Origin: Pectinatus cerevisiiphilus
GTDB taxonomy: Bacteria; Bacillota; Negativicutes; Selenomonadales; Selenomonadaceae
Reading direction: 5' to 3'
DNA: 52,793 bases
NCBI RefSeq assembly: GCF_004341685.1
Contig: NZ_SMAA01000016.1
Span: forward strand, 1-52,793
A program made the position numbers and the translations under genes. The notes under the pieces are model-generated. The model saw only the letters and a program-made list of their open reading frames with translations. It did no database searches and had not been told where the DNA came from. The number at the start of each line of letters is the position of its first letter. The first letter of the stretch is position 1. Shown here one piece after another: positions 7,432 to 15,050 of this stretch.

Positions 7432-8247
7432 TTATTTATAAATGTGTCGGTATCCAGCGGCCTGGGCATCTTTTTCGGTAAAGAACCATTGGGCAACGTG
7501 TGTTGTTTTATTATAGTATCGGTCACCGGGCAGATGGTAGATTTTCGTTCCCCGTTCATTATCTATATGGCCTTTGATACCCTCTCCGTTTGGGCCATTG
7601 CCATAATATTCTTTTTCGTTTGAAGATGACTGGGGTGGTGCGGTTTGAGCGGGGTTCTGTTGTGTTTGTTGGGCAGAAGCAGTTTGTTCTGCTGAGGAAA
7701 ACAGAGAGACTGGTGTTTGTTGTGTTTCCTCTGCTTTTGGGGACGCAGGCACAGTAGTATTTGCCTGCATAGATGATGCTGTTGCTGAAGGAGTTGTTTC
7801 TTTTTTGCTGCTGTCAAACATATAGGATCCGATTAAAAAGAATATGACTATGATAGCAAGGCAGCCAATATAGCCTTGTTTTTTATTTGGAGATGATTTC
7901 GGTTTTAAATGGGGCGTTGGTGGTGTCGGTGGGAGATTATTATCTATAAAATGTACTTCTGCATCAACAATAGTAGAGTCGTTGTCTTCTAGCATTATTT
8001 TTTCTGTTGGAAGACTTTCTTTTATTAAAGATCGTTTGCATTTAGGGCAGGCATCCCATTGCTTACGCATACGATGACCACAAAAAGGGCACTCAGTCAG
8101 TCGTTTACTCACAGGTTTATCCAAACGCTGAATGGTGTTGAAAGTGGTAGTCAGTTTTTTAGCACATTGATTTGTAGTGCGGCTGGGATTCCTTTTTTTA
8201 CCCGTATTAAGAAGATCAGGCAATGTTTTCTGTGTTCGCCGATTCAT
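7432..8247 (-). CDS. zinc-ribbon, single-span membrane protein with a C-terminal sunset-like domain
   Basis: A 271-residue protein of unknown role. In order: a basic N-terminus; a zinc ribbon with CPFCGH and CPKCKR near residues 53-72; a Pro-rich linker; one hydrophobic helix near 128-145; a long low-complexity stretch rich in Thr, Pro, Ser and Gln; and a C-terminal module with IKGHID, KIYHLPGDRYY and WFFTEKDAQAAGYR. That module matches my recollection of the sunset domain seen in nuclease-like proteins. The layout suggests an intracellular metal-binding part and an extracytoplasmic tail. The ATG at 8247 follows AAGGTGG by eight bases. A GTG at 8259 overlaps that site. It lies just downstream of the DUF6765-like gene and may be cotranscribed with it. 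Confidence 0.75.
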   Translation of the reverse strand: MNRRTQKTLPDLLNTGKKRNPSRTTNQCAKKLTTTFNTIQRLDKPVSKRLTECPFCGHRMRKQWDACPKCKRSLIKESLPTEKIMLEDNDSTIVDAEVHFIDNNLPPTPPTPHLKPKSSPNKKQGYIGCLAIIVIFFLIGSYMFDSSKKETTPSATASSMQANTTVPASPKAEETQQTPVSLFSSAEQTASAQQTQQNPAQTAPPQSSSNEKEYYGNGPNGEGIKGHIDNERGTKIYHLPGDRYYNKTTHVAQWFFTEKDAQAAGYRHIYK

Positions 8248-8268
8248 ATCTGTGTCCACCTTCTGAAA

Positions 8269-9195
8269 CTAATCTAAAATATGTATATCTTCAGCCTCAA
8301 GCTTTTCTTTTACCCAAATATAATGTTCATCAATCGCTTCATAAAATTGTGGGCAAAAATCTGGATCGTTTAATATATAATTCTTGTCATATTTTTCGAG
8401 AGAATCATCAAAGCCAAAATAACTTTTGTTTATATAATCTACCCATACGTTATTACGATGAGTATAATCCTCATCAGTAAAACCTTTAAAGCAAGTTAGT
8501 AATTTATTTTCTTGCTCCGCAGTTAGCGTATTGGGAGTATTTTTTACTGTGGTTAATATGGCGTATATTGCTCTGGAGGCTTCAAGAAATTCTGTCCAGT
8601 TTTCCCTTCCATTAGGAAATTTAGGGGTACATTTCCAATATGCATAAGGGCGGTCTGGCCAATGGATAGCCGTTGCATGGCCTAATGGTGGCAGACTGTG
8701 TATTACAAGTGAAGAATTTTGGGCCAATTCCCAAAGGGATTGTTCAGGAGAAAGAATAGTAAGGTCTGTTAATATATTATTTTTAGAAATGCAACCTAAA
8801 AATTCTTGGTGTGACCAAGTATCTGCATAAACATGCAGCCCAATTCCTAATCGAAAAAGATTTTTATTAATTTGTAAATCAGTTGTTGATTTTAATTCGT
8901 CTGATAGTTGGAGAGCCAAATTGCTGTTCTTTTTGCAAACTAATTTATCTGTAGCATTTTTATTTAAGTTGGGTAAGAAATGAAATGGAAACCATATTTC
9001 ATTGTTGTCCTTTAAATCGGATAAATTTTCTAATGGCTCATGGCCAGAACTACGATGCTTTCTATTGATTTTTAAAGTCAGCGTATTATCATCCACAAGC
9101 TGTGAAGCTGTAGCTAATGCTTTTGCATCTAATTTGTTAAAACCGGCCCAACGTGACAATACATAAATAGTGCCAAAATGAAAATCAATATCCAT
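8269..9195 (-). CDS. DUF6765-like protein
   Basis: A 308-residue protein that starts MDIDFHFGTIYVLSRWAGF and continues with ATASQLVDD, the signature I associate with the uncharacterised DUF6765 family. A central LHVYADTWSHQEF segment supplies histidines and aspartates in a spacing like the metal-binding helices of zinc-dependent phospholipase C-like proteins, and a GHATAIHWPDRP segment may add ligands. Enzymatic activity is not shown. No signal peptide is visible. It precedes the zinc-ribbon protein by about 20 bases on the same strand, so the two are probably one operon. The start ATG at 9195 follows an AAGGTAAT-like site. Confidence 0.72.
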   Translation of the reverse strand: MDIDFHFGTIYVLSRWAGFNKLDAKALATASQLVDDNTLTLKINRKHRSSGHEPLENLSDLKDNNEIWFPFHFLPNLNKNATDKLVCKKNSNLALQLSDELKSTTDLQINKNLFRLGIGLHVYADTWSHQEFLGCISKNNILTDLTILSPEQSLWELAQNSSLVIHSLPPLGHATAIHWPDRPYAYWKCTPKFPNGRENWTEFLEASRAIYAILTTVKNTPNTLTAEQENKLLTCFKGFTDEDYTHRNNVWVDYINKSYFGFDDSLEKYDKNYILNDPDFCPQFYEAIDEHYIWVKEKLEAEDIHILD

Positions 9196-9368
9196 TCTTA
9201 TTACCTTCTTTATTATAATGATTTATGTTCTATAAATTACTATGTTTCGAATAATATTGAGAAAAAATGCATAAATCAATCTAATGTTACACTAAATTAG
9301 CATAGAATTCTACAACTCCTTTGTCATTAATAGGTACAAAATGACTGATATTTAAACTTATATAGGGC

Positions 9369-9395
9369 AAAAAAAAGAGCTGCAAAATGCAGCTC
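9369..9395 (-). terminator. terminator of the DJ-1/PfpI gene
   Basis: On the minus strand GAGCTGCA and TGCAGCTC form a perfect 8-bp stem with a three-base loop, followed by a run of T. Confidence 0.85.
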
Positions 9396-9430
9396 AAATT
9401 AGTTTTAACTGTAAGTATTAACAAGGGGAT

Positions 9431-10021
9431 TTATCTTTGTACTGAGAAATTATCCTTGTCTTTATTTTCATTCCATATGTACTCCATTTTTATGGTAATA
9501 TCATCAGCTTCTTGTTTGCCAAGTTTATCAGCAATAAAACCTAATGACATGTCAATTCCTGCTGATACACCAGAGGATGTGTAGTATTTTCCATCAACAA
9601 CCCAACGGGCAGCTTCTTGCCAATTTACTTCTGGACAACTATTTTCCACCCATGTAAAAGCCCGTTTATTTGATGTTGCCTTTTTGTTGTTTATACAGCC
9701 TGTTTTAGCTAATAAGACAGAACCTGTGCAAACTGTCAGGCAGTATTCGGCTTTATTGACAAACTTCTTTAAAGCATGAATAAATAAATCGTTATTTGCT
9801 AATGGTCGTACTCCCTGCCCACCCGGAATCAATAGTAATCCCGAGAAATTTTCCAAAGCTAATTTTTCTGTCATAACTGGAACATGCTGCCGGCTTTTAA
9901 TAATTCCACCATCCATAGAAACATAACGCAGCTTATATTTATCCACGCAACCAAATACTTCAACTGGTCCAAAGGCATCTAAGCTTTCAAAATCATTAAA
10001 TAATAGAATATTTATGTACAT
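9431..10021 (-). CDS. DJ-1/PfpI family protein
   Basis: A 196-residue cytoplasmic protein of the glutamine amidotransferase-like fold. It has the N-terminal LLFNDFESLDAFGPVEVFG, in which an acidic residue supports the active site, then LLLIPGGQGVR and the nucleophile elbow CLTVCTGSVLLAKTG with the likely reactive cysteine in VCTGS, and a later YTSSGVSAGIDMSLGF. The DAFGPVEVFG pattern is closest to the isonitrile hydratase-like and regulator-associated branch of the family, but the activity cannot be stated. The ATG at 10021 follows AAGGGAG. A GTG at 10042 overlaps that site. It is monocistronic with its own terminator. Confidence 0.86.
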   Translation of the reverse strand: MYINILLFNDFESLDAFGPVEVFGCVDKYKLRYVSMDGGIIKSRQHVPVMTEKLALENFSGLLLIPGGQGVRPLANNDLFIHALKKFVNKAEYCLTVCTGSVLLAKTGCINNKKATSNKRAFTWVENSCPEVNWQEAARWVVDGKYYTSSGVSAGIDMSLGFIADKLGKQEADDITIKMEYIWNENKDKDNFSVQR

Positions 10022-10142
10022 TAGATTCACTCCCTTTTCCACATTATAACATATTTATTAATTTAAAATGCTAGATAGAATTTGTGCGTTTGTAGTGGAA
10101 AAGTAAAACTTTTATGGCTCCTAAACGTTAAGTTTTTGTATT

Positions 10143-10286
10143 TTATCGATAGAGTCCATTTAAAACAGTTTTTATATATTTACGTCCATTTTCCATAAGA
10201 GAAAATTCACCATTGCCAAAACACCAACTTGCCATCATCCCACGGACGCTTGTTTCTAAATATAGAAATATTTCATTTGCTGTATA
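10143..10286 (-). pseudogene. remnant of a TetR-family regulator, C-terminal end only
   Basis: An open frame of 47 codons without a start codon reads as the last helices of a TetR regulator (LETSVRGMMASWCFGNGEF, then ENGRKYIKTVLNGL). A stop codon lies just upstream, and the DNA-binding half is missing. It fits a deletion scar between the DJ-1 gene and the YciI-like gene. Assignment rests on recall of the family's C-terminal pattern. Confidence 0.5.
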
Positions 10287-10334
10287 TTAATGACTTATAT
10301 ATTTATGGTATTCAATAATGAAGGAGAATGCAAT

Positions 10335-10622
10335 ATGTTTATTATTAATCTTACTTACAAAAAATCTACTGATGAAGTTGACAATATCTTGCCACAACAT
10401 ATTCTATACTTAGAAAAAAATTACGCCCAAAAAAATTTCATTTGTTCTGGCAGGAAGAATCCACGTAATGGGGGTATAATTATTTGCCGCTTAAAAAGCA
10501 TTGAAGAAGTAAAACAAATTATCCAAGAAGATCCATTCTATAAAAATGGTATTGCAACATACGATATTATTAATTTTTGTCCTTCAAAATATGCTGATGG
10601 TTTTGAAAAGTTTATAGATTAA
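10335..10622 (+). CDS. YciI-like small protein
   Basis: A 95-residue protein with a ferredoxin-like (dimeric alpha-beta barrel) pattern: MFIINLTYKKS, then HILYLEKNYAQKNFICSGRKNPRNGGIIIC, then EEVKQIIQEDPFYKNGIATYDIINF. This matches the YciI superfamily, whose members act as small cyclases, dehydrochlorinases or proteins of unknown role. The start ATG at 10335 follows AAGGAG by eight bases. An in-frame upstream extension from 10290 is not supported by a ribosome binding site. It is followed by a strong terminator. Confidence 0.85.
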   Translation: MFIINLTYKKSTDEVDNILPQHILYLEKNYAQKNFICSGRKNPRNGGIIICRLKSIEEVKQIIQEDPFYKNGIATYDIINFCPSKYADGFEKFID

Positions 10623-10625
10623 TGA

Positions 10626-10663
10626 GAAAACCTGCTGTGTTTATTGCATAGCAGGTTTTTTCC
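10626..10663 (+). terminator. terminator of the YciI-like gene
   Basis: AACCTGCTGTG and CATAGCAGGTT pair around a short loop, followed by TTTTT. It starts directly after the stop codon. Confidence 0.87.
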
Positions 10664-10751
10664 TTCTTTTATATTGATTGTGTATAAACGCGCTTTTAAC
10701 GAATAAATTTATGGTTAAATAAGTCTACCTTCTGTTCCTTAAAATCAGTTG

Positions 10752-10838
10752 TTAAATTTTTCTTAGATAGGTCTCAACAGATTTATCAATTCAGTTTTGA
10801 ATATCTTTGTCAGGCATTGTAAAATGTACTTGGTTCAT
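10752..10838 (-). pseudogene. possible N-terminal fragment of an IS256-family transposase
   Basis: The minus strand reads MNQVHFTMPDKDIQN, a stop, then IDKSVETYLRKI. This resembles the first 30 residues of IS256-family transposases. It is interrupted and isolated, so at best a remnant. The rest of 10664-10969 shows no gene. Confidence 0.33.
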
Positions 10839-10969
10839 CTTAAATCTTCCGATAGTATTGTTTTATTTGGACAGAAATATTATACTGTAAAAAGGGTTCA
10901 GATGGTTCTCTCTTTTCACACAATTATATGGAATTTATCCTAGGGCACTATCACTGTAAGGAGGCAATG

Positions 10970-11968
10970 ATGAAATATAAAGTTTTAGGAAATACAGGCG
11001 TATTAGTATCGGAGCTATGTTTTGGAACCATGACTTTTGGTAATGAGACCGATGAAACGGAAGCTGCACTCATGTTTAATAGGTGCAGAGATGTCGGTAT
11101 CAATTTCTTTGACTGCTCAAATAATTACAATGGCGGAAGAGCCGAAATCATCCTCGGAAAACTTATTGGTGATTGTCGAGATGAAGTTTTTATTACATCG
11201 AAAGTATCCCAACGGGTTGGTAAAGATGTCAATGCATTGGGCTCATCTCGGCGACATATCATGCTCTCTATCGAACAAAGTCTTTCTCGATTAAAAACAG
11301 ACCGAATTGATCTTTACTTTATTCACCATTTTGATCCGCTTACACCTATGGATGAGACACTACGAGCACTTGATGACTTAGTACATCAGGGTAAGGTCCT
11401 GTACCTTGGCGTAAGCAATTGGGCTGCATGGCAGATAGCAAAAGCATTAGGCATCTCTGAGAAAGAAAACTTGGCCTGCTTTAAATGTATCGAACCCATG
11501 TATAACTTATTAAAAAGACAAGTGGAAGTAGAAATTTTACCATTGGCTCAGTCGGAGAAACTGGGGGTCATCTCCTATAGCCCGTTAGGTGCAGGGTTGT
11601 TGACCGGAAAATATTCTAATAGCACAAAACTAGGCACAGGACGGATTGTTGAAAAAAAGCAATACAGTCAACGCTATAGCAATCCAAGATACTATGAAAT
11701 TGCTGAACAATTTACTAATTACGCACAAGAACTGGGTGTTAAGCCTGGAACACTAGCCATCAGTTGGATTATGGCTAACCCAGTGATTACCGCACCGATC
11801 ATTGGTGCCAGAAACGTAGCACAATTGAATGATTCACTTGCAGCAATCAACTTCCATATGGAACCCCAAATACTTGATCAGATTACCAGGTTTTCTGATG
11901 CTCCCGGTAATGCAACAGACCGTTCGGAAGAAGAACTCGATTCAACGTTCAAATTGAGAAACAGCTAG
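10970..11968 (+). CDS. aldo/keto reductase
   Basis: A 332-residue NADPH-dependent oxidoreductase of the aldo/keto reductase superfamily. It begins MKYKVLGNTGVLVSELCFGTMTFG. The catalytic tetrad is present: Asp in FFDCSNNYNGGRAE with Tyr a few residues later, Lys in FITSKVS, and His in YFIHHFDP. The C-terminal cofactor segment is PIIGARNVAQLNDSL. The closest type is the YajO/YeaE-like bacterial group; the substrate is unknown. Start ATG 10970 lies five bases after AAGGAGG; an ATG three bases earlier is too close. It sits alone between decayed mobile-element sequences, which suggests it may have been acquired or left over from a larger island. Confidence 0.93.
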   Translation: MKYKVLGNTGVLVSELCFGTMTFGNETDETEAALMFNRCRDVGINFFDCSNNYNGGRAEIILGKLIGDCRDEVFITSKVSQRVGKDVNALGSSRRHIMLSIEQSLSRLKTDRIDLYFIHHFDPLTPMDETLRALDDLVHQGKVLYLGVSNWAAWQIAKALGISEKENLACFKCIEPMYNLLKRQVEVEILPLAQSEKLGVISYSPLGAGLLTGKYSNSTKLGTGRIVEKKQYSQRYSNPRYYEIAEQFTNYAQELGVKPGTLAISWIMANPVITAPIIGARNVAQLNDSLAAINFHMEPQILDQITRFSDAPGNATDRSEEELDSTFKLRNS

Positions 11969-12016
11969 CCTACAATCGAGAAGAATTGGCTACTATACTC
12001 ATAGTGTGAGAGTTTT

Positions 12017-12075
12017 TCTGGTTCATCGTCAATAGTTGGGGTTATGAAAAACTCAAGATAGTACAAGAGTAGTAG
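12017..12075. repeat. short repeat shared with 478-536, possible insertion-sequence end
   Basis: The segment with ATCGTCAATAGTTGGGGTTAT here resembles ATCGTCAATGGTTGAGGTTAT near 485-505, and the similarity continues for about 50 bases with gaps. A terminal repeat of an ISL3-like element is one explanation. Neither copy is attached to an intact transposase. Confidence 0.35.
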
Positions 12076-12684
12076 GAAGATTATCCTGCCGCTTTTTTAC
12101 AATTAGCAATAAATATCAATCTATTACGGAACCGTTTAAAGTTCCTGACACCGAAACAAATTCTTTTCAAAACCTTAGTCCTGTTGTTATTGGTAAAAGC
12201 AATTAATGAATCCTTTTTACAATGTGCATGGCAACGCGGTAAAATTCATTTCATGCGAAATATTCTAGCATATATTCCGGCGAAGGAAAAAGAATGATTT
12301 GCAGGACAGTTGAAACAAATCTGGTCACAGCCTGATTATAACAGTGCTAAAACGTATGCCCATTCTTTCATAGAATCTATTGAAAAATCCTATCCGGAAG
12401 CAACAGAGGTTTTAGAAGATGGTCTGGAAGATTCATTACAGTGTTATAGTTTTACACCAATAGATTTTCGTAAAATTGCTTCTAATAATATGCTTGAGCA
12501 GCTCAATCGGGAAATTTGCCGCCGGACAACCGTTGTAGGAATTTTCCCCAGTATGGATTCTTATATACGACTAGTTGTGAGATATCTGATCGAATATAGT
12601 GAAGATTGGTCAATGAGTTATTGCTATATTAATCCGAATACACTGCAACAGGTTAAAGGAAAAAGACAAAAATCGGTTGATTAA
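12076..12684 (+). pseudogene. degraded IS256-family transposase (C-terminal half)
   Basis: From about 12180 the frame reads as the C-terminal half of a mutator-type (IS256) transposase: AWQRGKIHFMRNILAYIPAKEKE, an in-frame TGA at 12296-12298, then LKQIWSQPDYNSAKTYAHSF, YPEATEVLEDGLEDSL, and RKIASNNMLEQLNREICRRT with VVGIFPS, a strongly conserved block. The N-terminal half with the first catalytic residues is absent. The preceding 100 bases are open in the same frame and read LLRNRLKFLTPKQILF, which recalls the tail of an IS30-type transposase, so two element remnants may be joined. It cannot be functional. Confidence 0.78.
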
Positions 12685-12990
12685 TTGCTTCGGATTTACT
12701 TTAGATTTTGCGAACTACTATTGACATTAGCTTTCTAGAAGTGTTTTATTATATTCCGGATTACTCCCAGAATTTTTATGCGCTAAAAGGTAAATTAAAA
12801 AAAACAGCAAGTGCTGAGAACCCTAATGTTATCAGTTATACACTATGCTCCATAGTTGTTTCTGTGACACATGGCATAGAAGTATCTTCTTTACATTCTT
12901 CCTATTTTACTCATAATAATCATTACTTTATTAAAAGCTTCTTCCAAATTATAACAGGACCTATTTCCTAAGTTGTATTTTCTTATATAT
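12685..12990. other. intergenic region, nothing recognised
   Basis: AT-rich sequence between the IS256 remnant and the toxin locus. A plus-strand open frame from 12708 has no ribosome binding site and reads like random composition. No RNA gene or repeat was recognised. Confidence 0.4.
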
Positions 12991-13020
12991 GTTGACATAA
13001 TAGCTTTAATATTTAGCATA

Positions 13021-13029
13021 TGTTATAAT
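13021..13029 (+). promoter_or_regulatory. extended -10 promoter of the toxin mRNA
   Basis: TGTTATAAT, an extended -10 element with perfect TATAAT at 13024-13029. The -35 region is weak at normal spacing; a TTGACA at 12992 is too far upstream. Expected start is near 13036, just before GGGATAGTTGATG (13039-13051). Confidence 0.65.
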
Positions 13030-13084
13030 AATCCACATGGGATAGTTGATGTTTCGGTTTTTCCTCTTCGGAGGAGGTGGTGCT

Positions 13085-13168
13085 GTGAGTACATTTCAAG
13101 TCTTATCTTTAATGATAAGCTTTGGCTTACTTATAGTAGCCATTATTTCATGTACTAAAATGAAATAA
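13085..13168 (+). CDS. putative holin-like toxin, type I toxin-antitoxin
   Basis: A 27-residue membrane peptide starting at GTG 13085. It has STFQVLSLMISFGLLIVAII, the consensus of the holin-like toxin (TxpA/BsrG-like) family, then CTKMK. One hydrophobic helix with a charged tail fits a membrane-active toxin. GGAGGAGGTGG lies eight or fewer bases before the start, as usual for the family. It is flanked by convergent promoters, and a bidirectional terminator overlaps its 3' end, as expected when an antisense RNA from the other strand is the antitoxin. Family assignment is from the peptide pattern; toxicity is inferred. Confidence 0.8.
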   Translation: MSTFQVLSLMISFGLLIVAIISCTKMK

Positions 13169-13256
13169 GCCGACTCACGTTAGTAAGCCGGCTTTCTTTC
13201 AAACACGTCAGTATATGAGGAAAGCCGAGCCACTACGCGTCAACTATCCCTTTATG
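13160..13256 (-). ncRNA. predicted antisense antitoxin RNA
   Basis: The minus strand has TGTTATAAT (-10 at 13268-13263) and TTGATT (-35 at 13290-13285) with a 16-base spacer, so a transcript should start near 13256 and run towards the toxin gene. The AAGCCG/CGGCTT stem at 13167-13194 would end it. It would overlap the 3' end of the toxin mRNA by about 35 bases, the arrangement known for TxpA/RatA and BsrG/SR4 of Bacillus. The ends are estimates. Confidence 0.6.
13167..13197. terminator. bidirectional terminator in the toxin-antitoxin locus
   Basis: AAGCCG (13167-13172) and CGGCTT (13189-13194) form the outer stem and ACT/AGT extend it. T-rich tracts flank it on both strands. It overlaps the stop codon of the toxin. 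Confidence 0.6.
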
Positions 13257-13262
13257 TATCTA

Positions 13263-13290
13263 ATTATAACATAGATTAATTAAAAATCAA
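13263..13290 (-). promoter_or_regulatory. promoter of the antisense RNA
   Basis: TTGATT (13290-13285), 16 bases, TATAAT (13268-13263) with an upstream TG at -14. The sequence from the -10 box through GGGATAGTTGACG mirrors the toxin promoter. Confidence 0.68.
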
Positions 13291-13350
13291 TTACCTTTAG
13301 TGTTCTATTGAGAATTACCAAAAATTCTCAACTATAAATAATTGAAGAAA

Positions 13351-13416
13351 AGCAACAGGATAGCGGTTGCTCCCCTGTTGCTCCCTATGATATACGGTTT
13401 GCGTTGCTCCCAACGC
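13351..13416 (-). terminator. terminator of the tRNA-Arg transcript
   Basis: On the minus strand AGCAACAGG (13382-13374) pairs with CCTGTTGCT (13359-13351), followed by TTTTCTT. A smaller hairpin, GCGTTG/CAACGC, lies nearer the tRNA at 13401-13416. GGAGCAAC occurs three times in this stretch. Confidence 0.72.
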
Positions 13417-13434
13417 TGGAACCCTTAATTTCAG

Positions 13435-13511
13435 TGGTGCGCCAAGCAGGATTCGAACTTGCGACACACGGCTTAGAAGGCCGTTGCTCTATCCAACTGA
13501 GCTATTGGCGC
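13435..13511 (-). tRNA. tRNA-Arg (TCT)
   Basis: The minus strand folds as a standard cloverleaf: acceptor GCGCCAA/TTGGCGC, D-arm AGCTCAGTTGGATAGAGC, anticodon TCT within CCTTCTAAG, T-arm with TTCGAAT, and encoded CCA (13437-13435). Confidence 0.95.
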
Positions 13512-13624
13512 ATAAACTATATTAACAACGAAAGAAATTATACTATAAAAAAAATCCTTTGTCAAATTTATTTAAAATGATGTGAGTTTATAGTCATGGT
13601 GAATACTTAAATTTTCAATGATAT

Positions 13625-14431
13625 TCATGTGTTTAGTACTTTTTTTATAGTATTGGTAAAATTTACTAAAACTTCACTTGAGTTGGCAAATGTTTTTATA
13701 CATAATTTATCGTCATTAATAAGACTGGCACCGCCGTCAATTTCTGTAGCCTCAGTAATAAGTTGTCTAATTTTTTCCAGCAGTTTTTTACTATTAGCAA
13801 AATTAAAAATAAGTAATGTGGCTAAATGTGTATAGCCTTCGTAAAAGCCAAAAGAAACTAACTTTTGCTGCATGGGAAGGTAGCGGGTATTTTCAAAATA
13901 GCAGAGATTTTCGTCTTCGTAAATTTTTATTGAGGATATATATTTCCTATAAAGGAACCTTTCATGGTGCGCAGTTCTTCCACTGCTTAGTATTTCACTG
14001 AAAAACAGCTTGGCAGTATTATTGGCGAGATGAATAACGGTACTATCAACAAAAGCGGATTGAGCGAAGGGAATAGTTGGCTGTGGCATATAAAAAAGAC
14101 GTGTATCATTAGCCATAGTAATTTCTATGTTGCGTGTGCCCTCGGCATCGGCTAGCATTTTATGAATTTTTTCATAAGATTGTGATGTTAATTCTACATC
14201 GGCACCTTTTTCTAAACAGATATTTATCTTTTGTTGGTCTCCAGCCATAATTCCTGCTGAAGCACTTAGAATCATAAAGCGTGCGCTTGTTGCCGAGGTA
14301 AATGGCTTCATTATCTTGAAAGGAGCTGTAAAATAGACATCATCAAGAACAGTTGTTTTTCGTCGGTAGCAAAATCTTAGGATTAGGTCTGAAGTTTTAC
14401 CATAAGCATTGTTATTTTCCTGCTTAAGCAT
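13625..14431 (-). CDS. ureD: urease accessory protein UreD (UreH)
   Basis: A 268-residue protein, the last gene of the urea operon. UreD is the scaffold that binds apo-urease and, with UreF and UreG, channels nickel to the active site. Family landmarks are [50 protein letters not shown], and [15 protein letters not shown]. It overlaps ureG by eight bases, so it is translationally coupled. Placing ureD last, after ureG, is common in Firmicutes. Length and motifs look complete. Confidence 0.95.
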   Translation of the reverse strand: MLKQENNNAYGKTSDLILRFCYRRKTTVLDDVYFTAPFKIMKPFTSATSARFMILSASAGIMAGDQQKINICLEKGADVELTSQSYEKIHKMLADAEGTRNIEITMANDTRLFYMPQPTIPFAQSAFVDSTVIHLANNTAKLFFSEILSSGRTAHHERFLYRKYISSIKIYEDENLCYFENTRYLPMQQKLVSFGFYEGYTHLATLLIFNFANSKKLLEKIRQLITEATEIDGGASLINDDKLCIKTFANSSEVLVNFTNTIKKVLNT

Positions 14432-15032
14432 CTTCTAATAGTACCTCATGTTTTATCCAGGCTATGATTTCATCAGTGCCCTTATTTTCACGAATATTGG
14501 TAAATAAAAATGGTTTTTTGCCGCGCATTTTCTTGGCATCCCGTTCCATTATGGTGAGGTTAGCACCAACGTATGGTGCTAGGTCAATTTTATTGATAAT
14601 TAAGAGATCAGAGCGCATAATGCCTGGCCCACCTTTACGCGGAATTTTATCACCTTCAGCCACGTCAATGACAAAGATTGTTTTGTCGGCAAGCTCTGGG
14701 CTAAATGTAGCGGACAAATTATCACCGCCGCTTTCAATAAAGAAAATTTCCACATCAGGGAATTTATTTTCCATTTCTTCAATAGCTTCAAGATTCATGG
14801 ATGCATCTTCACGGATTGCCGTATGCGGGCAACCACCCGTTTCTACGCCAATGACACGTTCTTTTTCCATTACAGAATTCTTAATTAGAAATTCTGCATC
14901 TTCCTGTGTGTAAATATCATTAGTAATAACACAGATGCTGTATTTGTCGGCCAATCTGCGTGTTAGTGCTTCTATCAGGGCTGTCTTGCCGGAACCAACA
15001 GGGCCGGCTACACCAATTTTTACATAACTCAT
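14424..15032 (-). CDS. ureG: urease accessory GTPase UreG
   Basis: A 202-residue SIMIBI GTPase that supplies GTP hydrolysis for nickel insertion. It has the P-loop GPVGSGKT at residues 10-17, the metal-binding CPH motif within [19 protein letters not shown], the switch [15 protein letters not shown], and the guanine motif NKID. No N-terminal His-rich tail is present, so nickel storage may depend on UreE. It lies 18 bases after ureF and overlaps ureD. Complete and highly typical. Confidence 0.98.
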   Translation of the reverse strand: MSYVKIGVAGPVGSGKTALIEALTRRLADKYSICVITNDIYTQEDAEFLIKNSVMEKERVIGVETGGCPHTAIREDASMNLEAIEEMENKFPDVEIFFIESGGDNLSATFSPELADKTIFVIDVAEGDKIPRKGGPGIMRSDLLIINKIDLAPYVGANLTIMERDAKKMRGKKPFLFTNIRENKGTDEIIAWIKHEVLLEDA

Positions 15033-15050
15033 AAAATTTATATTCCTTTC

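Noticed and set aside
12708-12971. Plus-strand open frame of 87 codons
   Set aside because: No ribosome binding site, random-looking composition, lies between mobile-element debris and the toxin promoter.
12973-13158. Open frame overlapping the holin-like toxin in another frame
   Set aside because: It starts upstream of the toxin promoter and its residues do not resemble a protein; the toxin frame explains the conserved pattern.
13344-13420. Triple GGAGCAAC after tRNA-Arg considered as a short repeat array
   Set aside because: Spacing is irregular and two copies are explained by terminator arms; not CRISPR-like. No CRISPR array was seen anywhere in the window.
14464-14913. Long plus-strand frame opposite ureG (149 codons), and similar long frames opposite ureC and urtC
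   Set aside because: Antisense shadows of strongly conserved genes, no ribosome binding sites.
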